Source: an uncultured Selenomonadaceae bacterium (lineage in GTDB: Bacteria; Bacillota; Negativicutes; Selenomonadales; Selenomonadaceae). From it: a stretch of 9,930 nucleotides of DNA. The stretch is taken from contig CALZDE010000061.1 of NCBI GenBank assembly GCA_945637225.1, positions 1-9,930 of the forward strand, given 5' to 3'. The first letter of the stretch is position 1; the number at the start of each line of letters is the position of its first letter. Below are positions 1 through 6,620 of the stretch, one piece after another. The notes beneath the pieces are model-generated. The model had not been told where the DNA came from. It did not search any database and saw nothing but the letters and a program-made list of their open reading frames with translations. The translations under genes were made by a program, and so were the position numbers.

Positions 1-75
1 CACTTCTATAAGTGGCGGGTACCTTATTCCATAAACACGGTGGGGCATATCCCCATCGTCGTTGAAACGCTATCA
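1..75. ncRNA. Possible structured RNA or gene tail, cut by the window edge
   Basis: Two secondary-structure elements are visible. Bases 34-45 pair with 51-63 (12 base pairs, bulged C60, 5-base loop); one pair (G40-T56) is a wobble only on the plus strand and a mismatch on the minus strand, which mildly favours a plus-strand RNA. Bases 1-5 and 10-14 form a second hairpin with loop CTAT, and its outer stem would continue to the left of the window. Alternatively, the plus strand is open from base 1 to a TGA at 91-93 (30 codons, ending SEEENC), so this could be the C-terminus of a protein I do not recognise. A promoter-like element at 119-146 points leftward, which would instead favour a minus-strand transcript. 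Strand and identity are unresolved. 6S RNA is one candidate to test, on weak resemblance only. Confidence 0.3.
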
Positions 76-80
76 GAAGA

Positions 81-104
81 AGAAAACTGCTGAAGCAGTT
101 TTCT
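81..104. terminator. Perfect 11-bp hairpin, probable bidirectional terminator
   Basis: The arms AGAAAACTGCT (81-91) and AGCAGTTTTCT (94-104) are exact reverse complements with only two formal loop bases. The last T-A pair may open to give a tetraloop. Reading leftward it is followed by the pyrimidine run TTTTCTTCTTCT, and reading rightward by TTTTCTATT. It lies about 55 bases past the stop of the DUF362 gene and can therefore end the main operon transcript. It could equally end whatever enters from the left. The U-tracts are interrupted, so strength is uncertain in both directions. Confidence 0.7.
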
Positions 105-118
105 ATTGAATGAGTGGC

Positions 119-146
119 GTTATAAAAAATTTATTCCCTATTTCAA
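119..146 (-). promoter_or_regulatory. Candidate sigma-A promoter pointing to the left edge
   Basis: On the minus strand a TTGAAA box (141-146, five of six consensus bases) is separated by 16 bases from TATAAC (119-124, five of six). A transcript would start near 112 and run through the hairpin at 81-104 towards the left edge. The region is very AT-rich, so a chance match is quite possible. The hairpin directly downstream would act as a terminator or attenuator on this transcript. Confidence 0.35.
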
Positions 147-159
147 AATGCGGTTTTAA

Positions 160-1284
160 TTACTTAATAGTTACCAGCTCATAGTCACGAGTACCTAAGC
201 CGATTTTCTCACCATGCTCAAGGGTTTCCTTCCAATGAACATTTGGATTGCTATCCATGAAATGGTCGTGATGATGATGCCACCCTGGCTGAGCTAAATG
301 ATCGCCTAACTGACTGTTGCGGATTGGCTCTGCCTTCTGGCAAAGGTCAACACAAGCCTGATCCAAAGCAACTGGGTCAAAGGAAGCAGCCATACCAATA
401 TTTGGCAAAATAGCCGCATCATTTTCAGCATGACAGTCACAGTTTGGAGAAATATCCATCATCATATTAATATGGAAGCAAGGACGATCCTGACAAACAG
501 CCTGAGCATACTCAGCCATCTTCTTGTCTAAGAGGTCACCTGCATCCCACTGATCGTTGTAGATAGCATCAAAGGAGCAAGCACCGATACAACGGCCGCA
601 GCCCTTACAAATTTCCTTGTCGATAACAGCCTTGCCATTTGCATAGCTTATCGCATCGGAACCGCACTCCTTAGCACAGCGATGACAGCCACGGCACAGT
701 TCCTCATTTACTACAACCTTACCGGAAGAATGCTGTTCCATCTTGCCAGCACGAGAGCCACAGCCCATGCCGATATTCTTAATAGCACCGCCAAAGCCAG
801 TCGCCTCATGGCCCTTAAAATGAGCAAGGCTGATGAAAATATCTGCATCCATAACAGCACGGCCGATTTTTGCAGTCTTGCAGTATTCACCATTCTTAAC
901 GGTAATCTCTACATCATCAGTACCCTTCAGGCCATCACCGATAATAATCTGACAGCCAGTGGAAATGGTATTAAAACCATTGATATTAGCACAGTCCATA
1001 TGCTCTAAGGCATGCTTACGGCTACCTCGATATAAGGTATTGCAGTCAGTCAGAAATGGCATACCGCCCTGCTCCTTACATAAATCAGCAATAGCCTTGG
1101 CATAGTTTGGACGCAGGAAAGAAACATTTCCTAATTCGCCAAAATGCATTTTGATAGCTACAAACTTGCCATCCATATCAATGTTCTTGAAACCAGCTGC
1201 AACACAGAGCTTCTTCAGCTTAGCCAGCCAGCTGGTACCAACAGGTACACGGAAATCTGTAAAATAAACCTTTGACTTTTCCAT
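160..1284 (-). CDS. DUF362 family protein with two [4Fe-4S] ferredoxin motifs
   Basis: This is a 374-residue protein. Residues 1-190 and 270-320 match my memory of the DUF362 fold found in many anaerobes, including the typical segment NCDCHAENDAAILPNIG (281-297) and SFDPVALDQA (301-310). Inserted between them is a 2x[4Fe-4S] ferredoxin module: C197, C200, C203, C207 (CRGCHRCAKEC) and C226, C229, C232, C236 (CKGCGRCIGAC). The arrangement suggests electron transfer or cluster-linked chemistry in the cytoplasm. I see no signal peptide or membrane segment. The biochemical role of the family is not established to my knowledge. A histidine cluster (H336-339, H341) near the C-terminus could bind metal. 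The ATG is preceded by AGGAGG-like sequence (1291-1297) at good spacing, so the start is secure. It lies 74 bases after truB in the same direction with no strong terminator between, so co-transcription is plausible. The family call is firm; the function is unknown. Confidence 0.9.
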   Translation of the reverse strand: MEKSKVYFTDFRVPVGTSWLAKLKKLCVAAGFKNIDMDGKFVAIKMHFGELGNVSFLRPNYAKAIADLCKEQGGMPFLTDCNTLYRGSRKHALEHMDCANINGFNTISTGCQIIIGDGLKGTDDVEITVKNGEYCKTAKIGRAVMDADIFISLAHFKGHEATGFGGAIKNIGMGCGSRAGKMEQHSSGKVVVNEELCRGCHRCAKECGSDAISYANGKAVIDKEICKGCGRCIGACSFDAIYNDQWDAGDLLDKKMAEYAQAVCQDRPCFHINMMMDISPNCDCHAENDAAILPNIGMAASFDPVALDQACVDLCQKAEPIRNSQLGDHLAQPGWHHHHDHFMDSNPNVHWKETLEHGEKIGLGTRDYELVTIK

Positions 1285-1358
1285 TTAATTTCCTCCTAAA
1301 TACAATGCACTTAACCTTTTTAGAAAATATTTCGCCAAAAGTAAAAAATTTCCTGCTT

Positions 1359-2270
1359 TTACAACAAAATTTTTACTGGTACAATACTTTTATTCTTAGA
1401 ATCGTATCTGCCTACCCCTAAAAATACGTCATTACTATAAACCAGAAGTGCCTGCTCAGAGCCTTCAAATTTATAATCGTTACTGGAAAGGCCATTGCAA
1501 AAAGCCTTTTGTCGGGCAGGATTCAGCTGATAACGTCTTACATGAGAAAGATAATCCTCCGCCTTATTGACAAATGAATATTCCTCATTTTCCGTTTTTT
1601 CAATTTCTGCCTTTATTTCCTCTATGCTGTATGCCTTTTCTAAAGGAAAATCTCCCACTCTTGTTCTTACCAAAAATGACATAGTAGCCGGAATACCCAA
1701 TTTAGCTCCAATATCAGCACAAAGACTGCGGATATATGTCCCCTTTGAGCAATCTGCATCAATCAGTATGTTAGCTGTTCCGCCACAATTCCTGTCATCC
1801 TTTATTCCCAGCAATTCAAGCTTATGAATAACTACCTGACGGGAAGGAATTTCCACCTCAATACCCCTGCGAAGCAAATCACAGGCTCTATGGCCATTGA
1901 TTTTTATAGCAGAATGAGCAGGCGGTACCTGAGTTATTTCACCCTTAAATTCTTCTAACGCCTTTAAAACAGTTTCCTTATCTGGCATGATAAAATCAAG
2001 ATCTTTATTTAACACCTTGCCTGTATCGTCACCACTGTCTGTTTCATAGCCAAGAAGAATTTCTGCACGATATGACTTGCCTGCGTCAGACAAATATTCA
2101 ATAAGACGTGTCGCCTTGCCAACAGCCACCGGAAGCACACCTGCCGCCCCCGGGTCTAATGTGCCTGCATGTCCTACCTGCTTCATATGCAGATTGTAGC
2201 GGATAAAGCCTACAATGTCATGAGAAGTCATTCCGGGTGGTTTTAAAACATTAATAAAGCCATTTATCAT
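1359..2270 (-). CDS. truB: tRNA pseudouridine(55) synthase TruB
   Basis: TruB converts uridine 55 in the T-loop of tRNAs to pseudouridine. The 303-residue length is normal. The catalytic block GHAGTLDPGAAGVLP (33-47) carries the nucleophile Asp39. It is preceded by the family opening NVLKPPGMTSHD (7-18). The Y67 block (KSYRAEILLGYETDSGD) and KGTYIRSLCADIG (176-188) are also typical of the family. Residues from about 240 onward form the C-terminal PUA-like RNA-binding part. The start ATG overlaps the nrnA stop as ATGA, and a GAGG at 2278-2281 sits 7 bases upstream inside nrnA, so translation is probably coupled to nrnA. It is the last of the classical operon genes here; the next gene downstream is the DUF362 gene rather than ribF. 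Confidence 0.97.
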   Translation of the reverse strand: MINGFINVLKPPGMTSHDIVGFIRYNLHMKQVGHAGTLDPGAAGVLPVAVGKATRLIEYLSDAGKSYRAEILLGYETDSGDDTGKVLNKDLDFIMPDKETVLKALEEFKGEITQVPPAHSAIKINGHRACDLLRRGIEVEIPSRQVVIHKLELLGIKDDRNCGGTANILIDADCSKGTYIRSLCADIGAKLGIPATMSFLVRTRVGDFPLEKAYSIEEIKAEIEKTENEEYSFVNKAEDYLSHVRRYQLNPARQKAFCNGLSSNDYKFEGSEQALLVYSNDVFLGVGRYDSKNKSIVPVKILL

Positions 2271-3217
2271 ACTAATGCCTCATTAATTACTTCCAATAAT
2301 TTTTTCTTTGCTTCATCAAGAGGAAGCTCTATCGTAGCACCAGCGGCACGAATATGACCGCCACCGCCTAAACTCTGAGCAATCGCACTGACATTAGTTT
2401 CCTTGGAACGCATACTTACACGACAGAGATTTGGCTCCTTTTCCTTCATAAGCACAGCCACATCTACACCTTCAATAATGCGAACCTGATCAATAAAGCC
2501 TTCTGTAGTATCTAAATCCTTCACAATTTCATAAGGAAGATAAACACCTGCTACCTTGCCATTTTCTGAAATTTCAATGGTCTGCATAGCAGCCGCTAAT
2601 CCCTTGATTGTTTCATAGCTTTTTACTTCTAATGCCTCAGAAATTTTATTAGGCTTTGCCCCAGCTTCCATCATTTCTGCCGCCGCAATCATGGTATATG
2701 GCTTGGTATTTGAATAACGGAAAAATCCTGTATCAGTTGCCATTCCAGTATAAAGATTTACAGCAATTTCCGTATTAAATTCAACCTTTAACACCTTAGC
2801 TAAACGGTAAATTATTTCTGCGGTAGCTGGTGCGTCTGCATCTAAATACAGAAAATCAGCCTTATCATCATTTGAAACATGATGGTCTATATTTAAAACC
2901 TTCATGTCAGGGCAATTTTCAATTACCTTACCGCAACGGTCAATGGAAGCGTCCAGCAGAATTACATAATCAGCCTTAAATTTTTCTTCAGGATTTTCCT
3001 GTAAATTAATTACAGATTCTATACCTGATAATATAGAAAAATTCTTATCCCACTTATCATCAATAACTACTTTTGCTTCTTTTCCCATGCCTTCCAAAAT
3101 AAACTTTAAGCCTAAAGCTGAACCTAAAGCGTCACCATCAGGATTAACATGAACTGTAATAATAAAGGAATTTGCCACAGAAATTTTCTGAGCCATTTCT
3201 TCTAATGAAATCTTCAT
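2267..3217 (-). CDS. nrnA: DHH/DHHA1 phosphoesterase, nanoRNase/pAp phosphatase NrnA
   Basis: NrnA-type enzymes degrade very short RNA oligomers and dephosphorylate 3'-phosphoadenosine 5'-phosphate, using manganese, in bacteria that lack Orn. The 316-residue protein has the DHH domain metal ligands in order: HVNPDGDALGS (23-33), D89 in LLDAS, the DHH triad D111-H112-H113, and D162 in ATDTGFFRYS. The C-terminal DHHA1 domain ends with the substrate-binding motif GGGGHIRAAGA (284-294). It begins 2 bases after the rbfA stop. Its ribosome site GAGGA (3224-3228) is made from the last codons of rbfA, so the two are very likely coupled. The stop overlaps the truB start. Family assignment is firm; the exact substrate preference (nanoRNA, pAp or both) is inferred from characterised relatives. 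Confidence 0.94.
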   Translation of the reverse strand: MKISLEEMAQKISVANSFIITVHVNPDGDALGSALGLKFILEGMGKEAKVVIDDKWDKNFSILSGIESVINLQENPEEKFKADYVILLDASIDRCGKVIENCPDMKVLNIDHHVSNDDKADFLYLDADAPATAEIIYRLAKVLKVEFNTEIAVNLYTGMATDTGFFRYSNTKPYTMIAAAEMMEAGAKPNKISEALEVKSYETIKGLAAAMQTIEISENGKVAGVYLPYEIVKDLDTTEGFIDQVRIIEGVDVAVLMKEKEPNLCRVSMRSKETNVSAIAQSLGGGGHIRAAGATIELPLDEAKKKLLEVINEALV

Positions 3218-3219
3218 TT

Positions 3220-3597
3220 TTATTCCTCACTGTTTTCCTGTGCCTTAGCCTGATCTTCCTTCTCAATCTGCAATAAAAGCTTCTGAATATGCTCGCTGTA
3301 ATCCAGAGACTTATCAATCATGAGAATTAATTCAGGAGTAACACGCAGGCGAATGCGATGACCTACCTCACGGCGGATAAAGCCAAGGGAACTGCTAAGA
3401 CCAGCCCAGCAGTCTGCTACCTGCTTCTCATTACCCATAAGGCTCACATATACCTTCGCCTGACTTAAATCACGGGTGACCTCTACCTGTGTAACTGTCA
3501 CAAAGCCAATGCGAGGGTCTTTTAAATCACGCAAAATAATATTGCTGATTTCCTGCTTCATTAATTCCTGTATTTTTTCAATTCTTAACTGACTCAT
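3220..3597 (-). CDS. rbfA: 30S ribosome-binding factor RbfA
   Basis: RbfA binds the immature 30S subunit near the 16S rRNA 5' helix and supports its maturation, especially in the cold. I place the start at the internal ATG (3595-3597), giving 125 residues beginning MSQLRIEKIQEL as is usual for the family. GAGGT lies at 3605-3609, seven bases before it. The upstream ATG at 3615 would add six residues but has no SD. Family blocks are DPRIGFVTVTQVEVTRDL (27-44) followed by SQAKVYVS, and GFIRREVGHRIRLRVTPEL (72-90), which form the KH-type fold. The helix-kink position usually written AxG reads SLG here. The C-terminal 15 residues are charged and probably flexible. It is 74 bases downstream of infB, the largest gap inside the operon proper. 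Confidence 0.95.
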   Translation of the reverse strand: MSQLRIEKIQELMKQEISNIILRDLKDPRIGFVTVTQVEVTRDLSQAKVYVSLMGNEKQVADCWAGLSSSLGFIRREVGHRIRLRVTPELILMIDKSLDYSEHIQKLLLQIEKEDQAKAQENSEE

Positions 3598-3604
3598 ATA
3601 TTTT

Positions 3605-3609
3605 ACCTC
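3605..3609 (-). promoter_or_regulatory. Ribosome binding site deciding the rbfA start
   Basis: GAGGT on the minus strand is 7 bases from the ATG at 3597. This favours the shorter RbfA over a start at 3615, where the upstream bases are pyrimidine-rich and lack an SD. Confidence 0.8.
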
Positions 3610-3625
3610 ATACATATACGAAAAG

Positions 3626-3655
3626 GGAGACTTGGTGAATTAACAACCAGCCTCC
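3626..3655 (-). other. Imperfect hairpin between infB and rbfA
   Basis: GGAG (3626-3629) and CTTGGT (3631-3636) can pair with ACCAG (3646-3650) and CTCC (3652-3655), leaving an internal mismatch and a bulged base. Reading leftward, the stem is followed only by CCCTTTTCG, a poor U-tract. It might be a weak attenuator, an RNA-processing site, or chance. On the opposite strand it is followed by a run of six T, but no gene ends there. Confidence 0.3.
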
Positions 3656-3671
3656 TGCTTTTTTCAATTTA

Positions 3672-6230
3672 TTACTTATCAGACTTCTTGTTTACATCAT
3701 TGATATTGGTTTCTACCTCTACCATAGTATAAGCCTCGATGATATCGCCTTCCTGGAAATCACGGTAATCCTGAATGGTAATACCGCACTCATAGCCAGC
3801 AGCAACTTCCTTAACTGCATCCTTGAAACGGCGTAAATCCTCTAACTCGCCATCGAATACCTCGATGTTGTCACGAATGATACGAATCTTAGACTTATTG
3901 GTAATCTTACCCTCTAATACGTAAGAACCAGCTACCTTCAAGGTCTTGTTGAATACCATTACCTGACGGATTTCTACCTGTCCCTGAATAACTTCCTTGA
4001 ACTTAGGAGCCAGCATACCGGACATAGCAGCCTTTACATCATTCAGTGCATCATAAATTACGCGGTAGGTACGGATATCAATACCCTCATCCTCAGCCTT
4101 ATTGCGTGCATTTGCATCAGGACGTACATTGAAGGCAATAATCAGAGCATTAGCCGCAGAAGCCAGCATTACATCGGACTCATTAACGGCACCAACGCCG
4201 GAATGAACGATACTTACACGTACCTCATCATTCTTGTTAAGAGCTAAGAGAGAGCTGTTCAATGCTTCTACAGAACCCTGTACATCGGCCTTTACAAGAA
4301 CATTCAGATCCTTGATACTGCCATCCTGAATTCTCTGGAACAGATCATCAAGGGAAACCTTCTTAGCGTGAATCATATCCATGTGCTGTTTCTCAACACG
4401 CTTAGCAGCAATAGTACGAGCCAGCTTCTCATCTAATACAGCCAGCTCATCACCAGCAGATGGAACCTCATTCAAGCCGAGAACCTCAACAGGAACAGAT
4501 GGGCCAGCCTTCTTAACATTCTCGCCACGGTCATTGATCATAGCACGAACCTTACCGAAGCAGGTACCAGCTACGATGGAATCACCGATGTGGAGAGTAC
4601 CCTTCTGTACCAGAACAGTTGCAACAGAGCCACGGCCCTTGTCCAGCTTTGCCTCGATGATGATACCGCGGGCATCACATTTAGCGTTAGCCTTCAGCTC
4701 CTGCATTTCAGCTACTAAGAGGATCATTTCCAGCAGACCGCTGATATTGATCTGCTTCTTAGCGGAAACCTCTACCATAATGGTATCGCCGCCGTATTCC
4801 TCGGCAACAAGGCCATGCTCCATCAGCTCATTCTTAACGCGGGTTGGATCAGCACCTGGCTTATCAATCTTATTGATAGCTACAATAATAGGTACATCAG
4901 CGGATTTTGCATGGTGAATAGCCTCAACAGTCTGTGGCATTACACCATCATCGGCAGCTACTACCAGAATTGCAATATCAGTTACCTGAGCACCACGGGC
5001 ACGCATTTCAGTAAATGCCTCATGACCAGGAGTATCTAAGAATACAATCTTCTTGCCCTGGCACTTAACCTGATAAGCACCGATATGCTGAGTAATACCG
5101 CCTGCTTCCTGAGAAGTAACGGAAGTCTTACGGATATTATCCAAAAGGGAAGTCTTACCATGGTCAACGTGGCCCATTACAGTAACAACTGGTGGACGTG
5201 CAGTCATCATCTTAGGATCATCTTCGATTTCAGGAATCTCAGTAAGGTCTACCTCTGGTGGTAACTCCTCAACCTCAACGCCATACTCGCTGGCAACCAG
5301 GGTCGCAGTATCAAAGTCAATGCTGTCATTGATGGTAGCCATCTGACCGAAGCTCAGGAACAGCTTCTTAACAATCTCTGCTGCGGTGCACATGAGCTTA
5401 CTTGCCAGTTCCTTAACGATGATGTTTTCGCCAACCTTAATGGACTTTGGACGAACAACTTCCATCTTCTGTGGTGCTGGCTGATTCTTGTTCTTCTTGT
5501 TGTTGCGGTTGTTGCGATTATTGCCAAAACCGTTGTTATTGTTATTATTGCGGTTGCGCTCGCTGTTTTTACCGTTACGGCGTTCACGATCGCCTCTCTC
5601 GCCACGTTCACCGCGCTCACTGCGATTGTTACGCTCATTGCGCTCATTACGTTCATTACGCTCGTTATTGCGTTCATTGCGTTCATTTTTCTCAGAATGA
5701 TTCTGGTTATTACCGTTATTTTTCTGATTATTTGACTTCTGGCCGCCATTCTTCTGGTTATGGCTGTGATCATTAGACTTTGCATTCTGCTGATTACCGC
5801 CATTATTAGACTTCTGATTGCCATTTTTCTGGTTGCTATTATTGGATTTCTGGTTATTATTAGGACGCTGAGCATTTGCCTGCTTAGCCTGACCATTGTC
5901 ATCTGCCTTATTCTGATTCTTAGGCTGCGTTTCCTTATTCTTAGTATTCTTCAATTGCTCCTTGCCTCCATTTTCGCCTTTATTACTGCCTTTACTCTCC
6001 ACCTGAGTATTAGCCGCTGGCTGTGATTTTGCTGATTCTGATTTTACAGGCTGTGGCTTTGAAGTGGTATTAACCTGCTTTAAAGCTTTAGCCAAAACTT
6101 CCTTCTGTACATCATCAATGGTGCTGGAAGCAGATTTTACTGGAATGTCATTTTTCTTTAAAATGTCCAATATAATCTTATTCTCTACCTGAAATTCCTT
6201 CGCTAAATCATATATTCTATGTCGTGACAT
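3672..6230 (-). CDS. infB: Translation initiation factor IF-2
   Basis: IF-2 is the GTPase that brings fMet-tRNA to the 30S subunit and promotes 50S joining. I start it at the ATG 6228-6230 (852 residues, MSRHRIYDLAKEF), which has GGAGGT 6 bases upstream. An in-frame GTG at 6254 would run through that SD. Domains: an IF2-N domain (about 1-50), a long disordered Asn/Gln/Lys/Arg/Glu region (about 54-252), a second IF2-N domain (about 260-322), and a G domain with GHVDHGKT (353-360), GGITQHIG (377-384), DTPGHEAF (399-406), NKID (453-456) and SAK (489-491). These are followed by the beta-barrel and C-terminal domains, including VKADVQGSVEAL, GFNVRPDANAR and RRFKDAVKEVAAGYECGI, where initiator tRNA is bound. 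The core is complete. The linker is unusually repetitive, and about 14 residues follow the typical EAYTMVEV end. Confidence 0.98.
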   Translation of the reverse strand: MSRHRIYDLAKEFQVENKIILDILKKNDIPVKSASSTIDDVQKEVLAKALKQVNTTSKPQPVKSESAKSQPAANTQVESKGSNKGENGGKEQLKNTKNKETQPKNQNKADDNGQAKQANAQRPNNNQKSNNSNQKNGNQKSNNGGNQQNAKSNDHSHNQKNGGQKSNNQKNNGNNQNHSEKNERNERNNERNERNERNERNNRSERGERGERGDRERRNGKNSERNRNNNNNNGFGNNRNNRNNKKNKNQPAPQKMEVVRPKSIKVGENIIVKELASKLMCTAAEIVKKLFLSFGQMATINDSIDFDTATLVASEYGVEVEELPPEVDLTEIPEIEDDPKMMTARPPVVTVMGHVDHGKTSLLDNIRKTSVTSQEAGGITQHIGAYQVKCQGKKIVFLDTPGHEAFTEMRARGAQVTDIAILVVAADDGVMPQTVEAIHHAKSADVPIIVAINKIDKPGADPTRVKNELMEHGLVAEEYGGDTIMVEVSAKKQINISGLLEMILLVAEMQELKANAKCDARGIIIEAKLDKGRGSVATVLVQKGTLHIGDSIVAGTCFGKVRAMINDRGENVKKAGPSVPVEVLGLNEVPSAGDELAVLDEKLARTIAAKRVEKQHMDMIHAKKVSLDDLFQRIQDGSIKDLNVLVKADVQGSVEALNSSLLALNKNDEVRVSIVHSGVGAVNESDVMLASAANALIIAFNVRPDANARNKAEDEGIDIRTYRVIYDALNDVKAAMSGMLAPKFKEVIQGQVEIRQVMVFNKTLKVAGSYVLEGKITNKSKIRIIRDNIEVFDGELEDLRRFKDAVKEVAAGYECGITIQDYRDFQEGDIIEAYTMVEVETNINDVNKKSDK
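5469..6077 (-). repeat. Low-complexity coding region of infB with tandem ERN/ERG codon repeats
   Basis: This stretch encodes the disordered linker of IF-2. The upstream half repeats QKSNN- and NQKNG-like units. The part at 5580-5687 is a nine-base tandem array encoding NER/ERN units and then ERG units (ERGERGERGDRER). It ends in a poly-Asn run followed by NN(R/K) units. It explains why several spurious open frames appear on both strands here. Confidence 0.85.
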
Positions 6231-6236
6231 CAATCT

Positions 6237-6242
6237 ACCTCC
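6237..6242 (-). promoter_or_regulatory. Ribosome binding site deciding the infB start
   Basis: GGAGGT lies 6 bases before the ATG at 6230. Directly upstream, GTGA (6243-6246) can pair with TCAC (6251-6254), a small 4-bp hairpin abutting the SD. It is too short to claim regulation. Confidence 0.85.
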
Positions 6243-6260
6243 GTGAGACGTCACCTTTTA

Positions 6261-6608
6261 TTAAGTATCTATCAGTTTTAGTAAAGCCTTGGCAAATCCT
6301 TCATCAGTAATCGCGGCAGTCGCCCGATATTCCTTGCCAATGCAATGTCCTAAAATCTCCTTATCTAAGGCTCGTCTCAATTCAATATTACGCGTTCCAA
6401 TCAAGCCTTGCATTTTTTTCAATGTCTCAGTAGTAGCATCGCCTGCTACTATTAAAAGCTTAATTTTACATTTCCTCTCATCAGATAATTCCTTGGTAAC
6501 AACAAAGTCACCAGAAATTACTTTACCAGCTTTTTGAGCCATACCGAGAAGATTCATTAATTTTTGCTCGTTAATATTATCTAAATTATCCATAATCAGA
6601 TTATCCAT
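6261..6608 (-). CDS. ylxQ: L7Ae-like RNA-binding protein YlxQ
   Basis: This is a small protein of the ribosomal L7Ae/L30e/Gadd45 superfamily, which binds kink-turn RNA; in Bacillus it is called YlxQ or RplGA. The typical opening LLGMAQKAGKVISGD lies at about residues 20-34. The segment KIKLLIVAGDATTETLKKM matches the central strand and helix that contact RNA. The product is 115 residues from the first ATG (6608), versus about 100 for most relatives. ATGs at 6593 and 6557 are alternatives, and none has a good SD. The gene begins 12 bases after the rnpM stop and in the same frame. Translation therefore probably depends on ribosomes finishing rnpM. It ends in tandem TAA TAA codons, 30 bases before infB. 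Its cellular job is not well defined; the location suggests ribosome or RNase P-linked RNA work. Confidence 0.9.
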   Translation of the reverse strand: MDNLIMDNLDNINEQKLMNLLGMAQKAGKVISGDFVVTKELSDERKCKIKLLIVAGDATTETLKKMQGLIGTRNIELRRALDKEILGHCIGKEYRATAAITDEGFAKALLKLIDT

Positions 6609-6620
6609 AATATATAATAT

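Noticed and set aside
1..25. Cobalamin riboswitch resemblance (CCCGCCACT on the minus strand)
   Set aside because: Only one short block resembles the family. The other conserved boxes are absent from the visible sequence.
682..1008. 108-codon plus-strand frame opposite the DUF362 gene
   Set aside because: It is antisense to a clear protein family and shows no family resemblance of its own.
1285..1358. Terminator or promoter between truB and the DUF362 gene
   Set aside because: The only stem is GTAAAA/TTTTAC without GC pairs, and candidate promoter boxes match poorly. I cannot support either.
3598..3615. Longer RbfA starting at ATG 3615
   Set aside because: There is no SD in front of it, while the ATG at 3597 has GAGGT at good spacing.
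4381..4917. 178-codon plus-strand frame opposite the infB G domain
   Set aside because: It lies opposite a strongly conserved coding region, and I recognise no motif in its product.
5354..5902. Open frames on both strands over the infB linker (also 5447-5776, 5488-5700 and 5760-6026, plus strand)
   Set aside because: They are by-products of the repetitive Asn/Arg/Glu codons of infB. Their translations are low-complexity and have no family motif.
6231..6254. Longer IF-2 starting at GTG 6254
   Set aside because: It would translate through the SD GGAGGT. The ATG at 6230 gives the usual family N-terminus.
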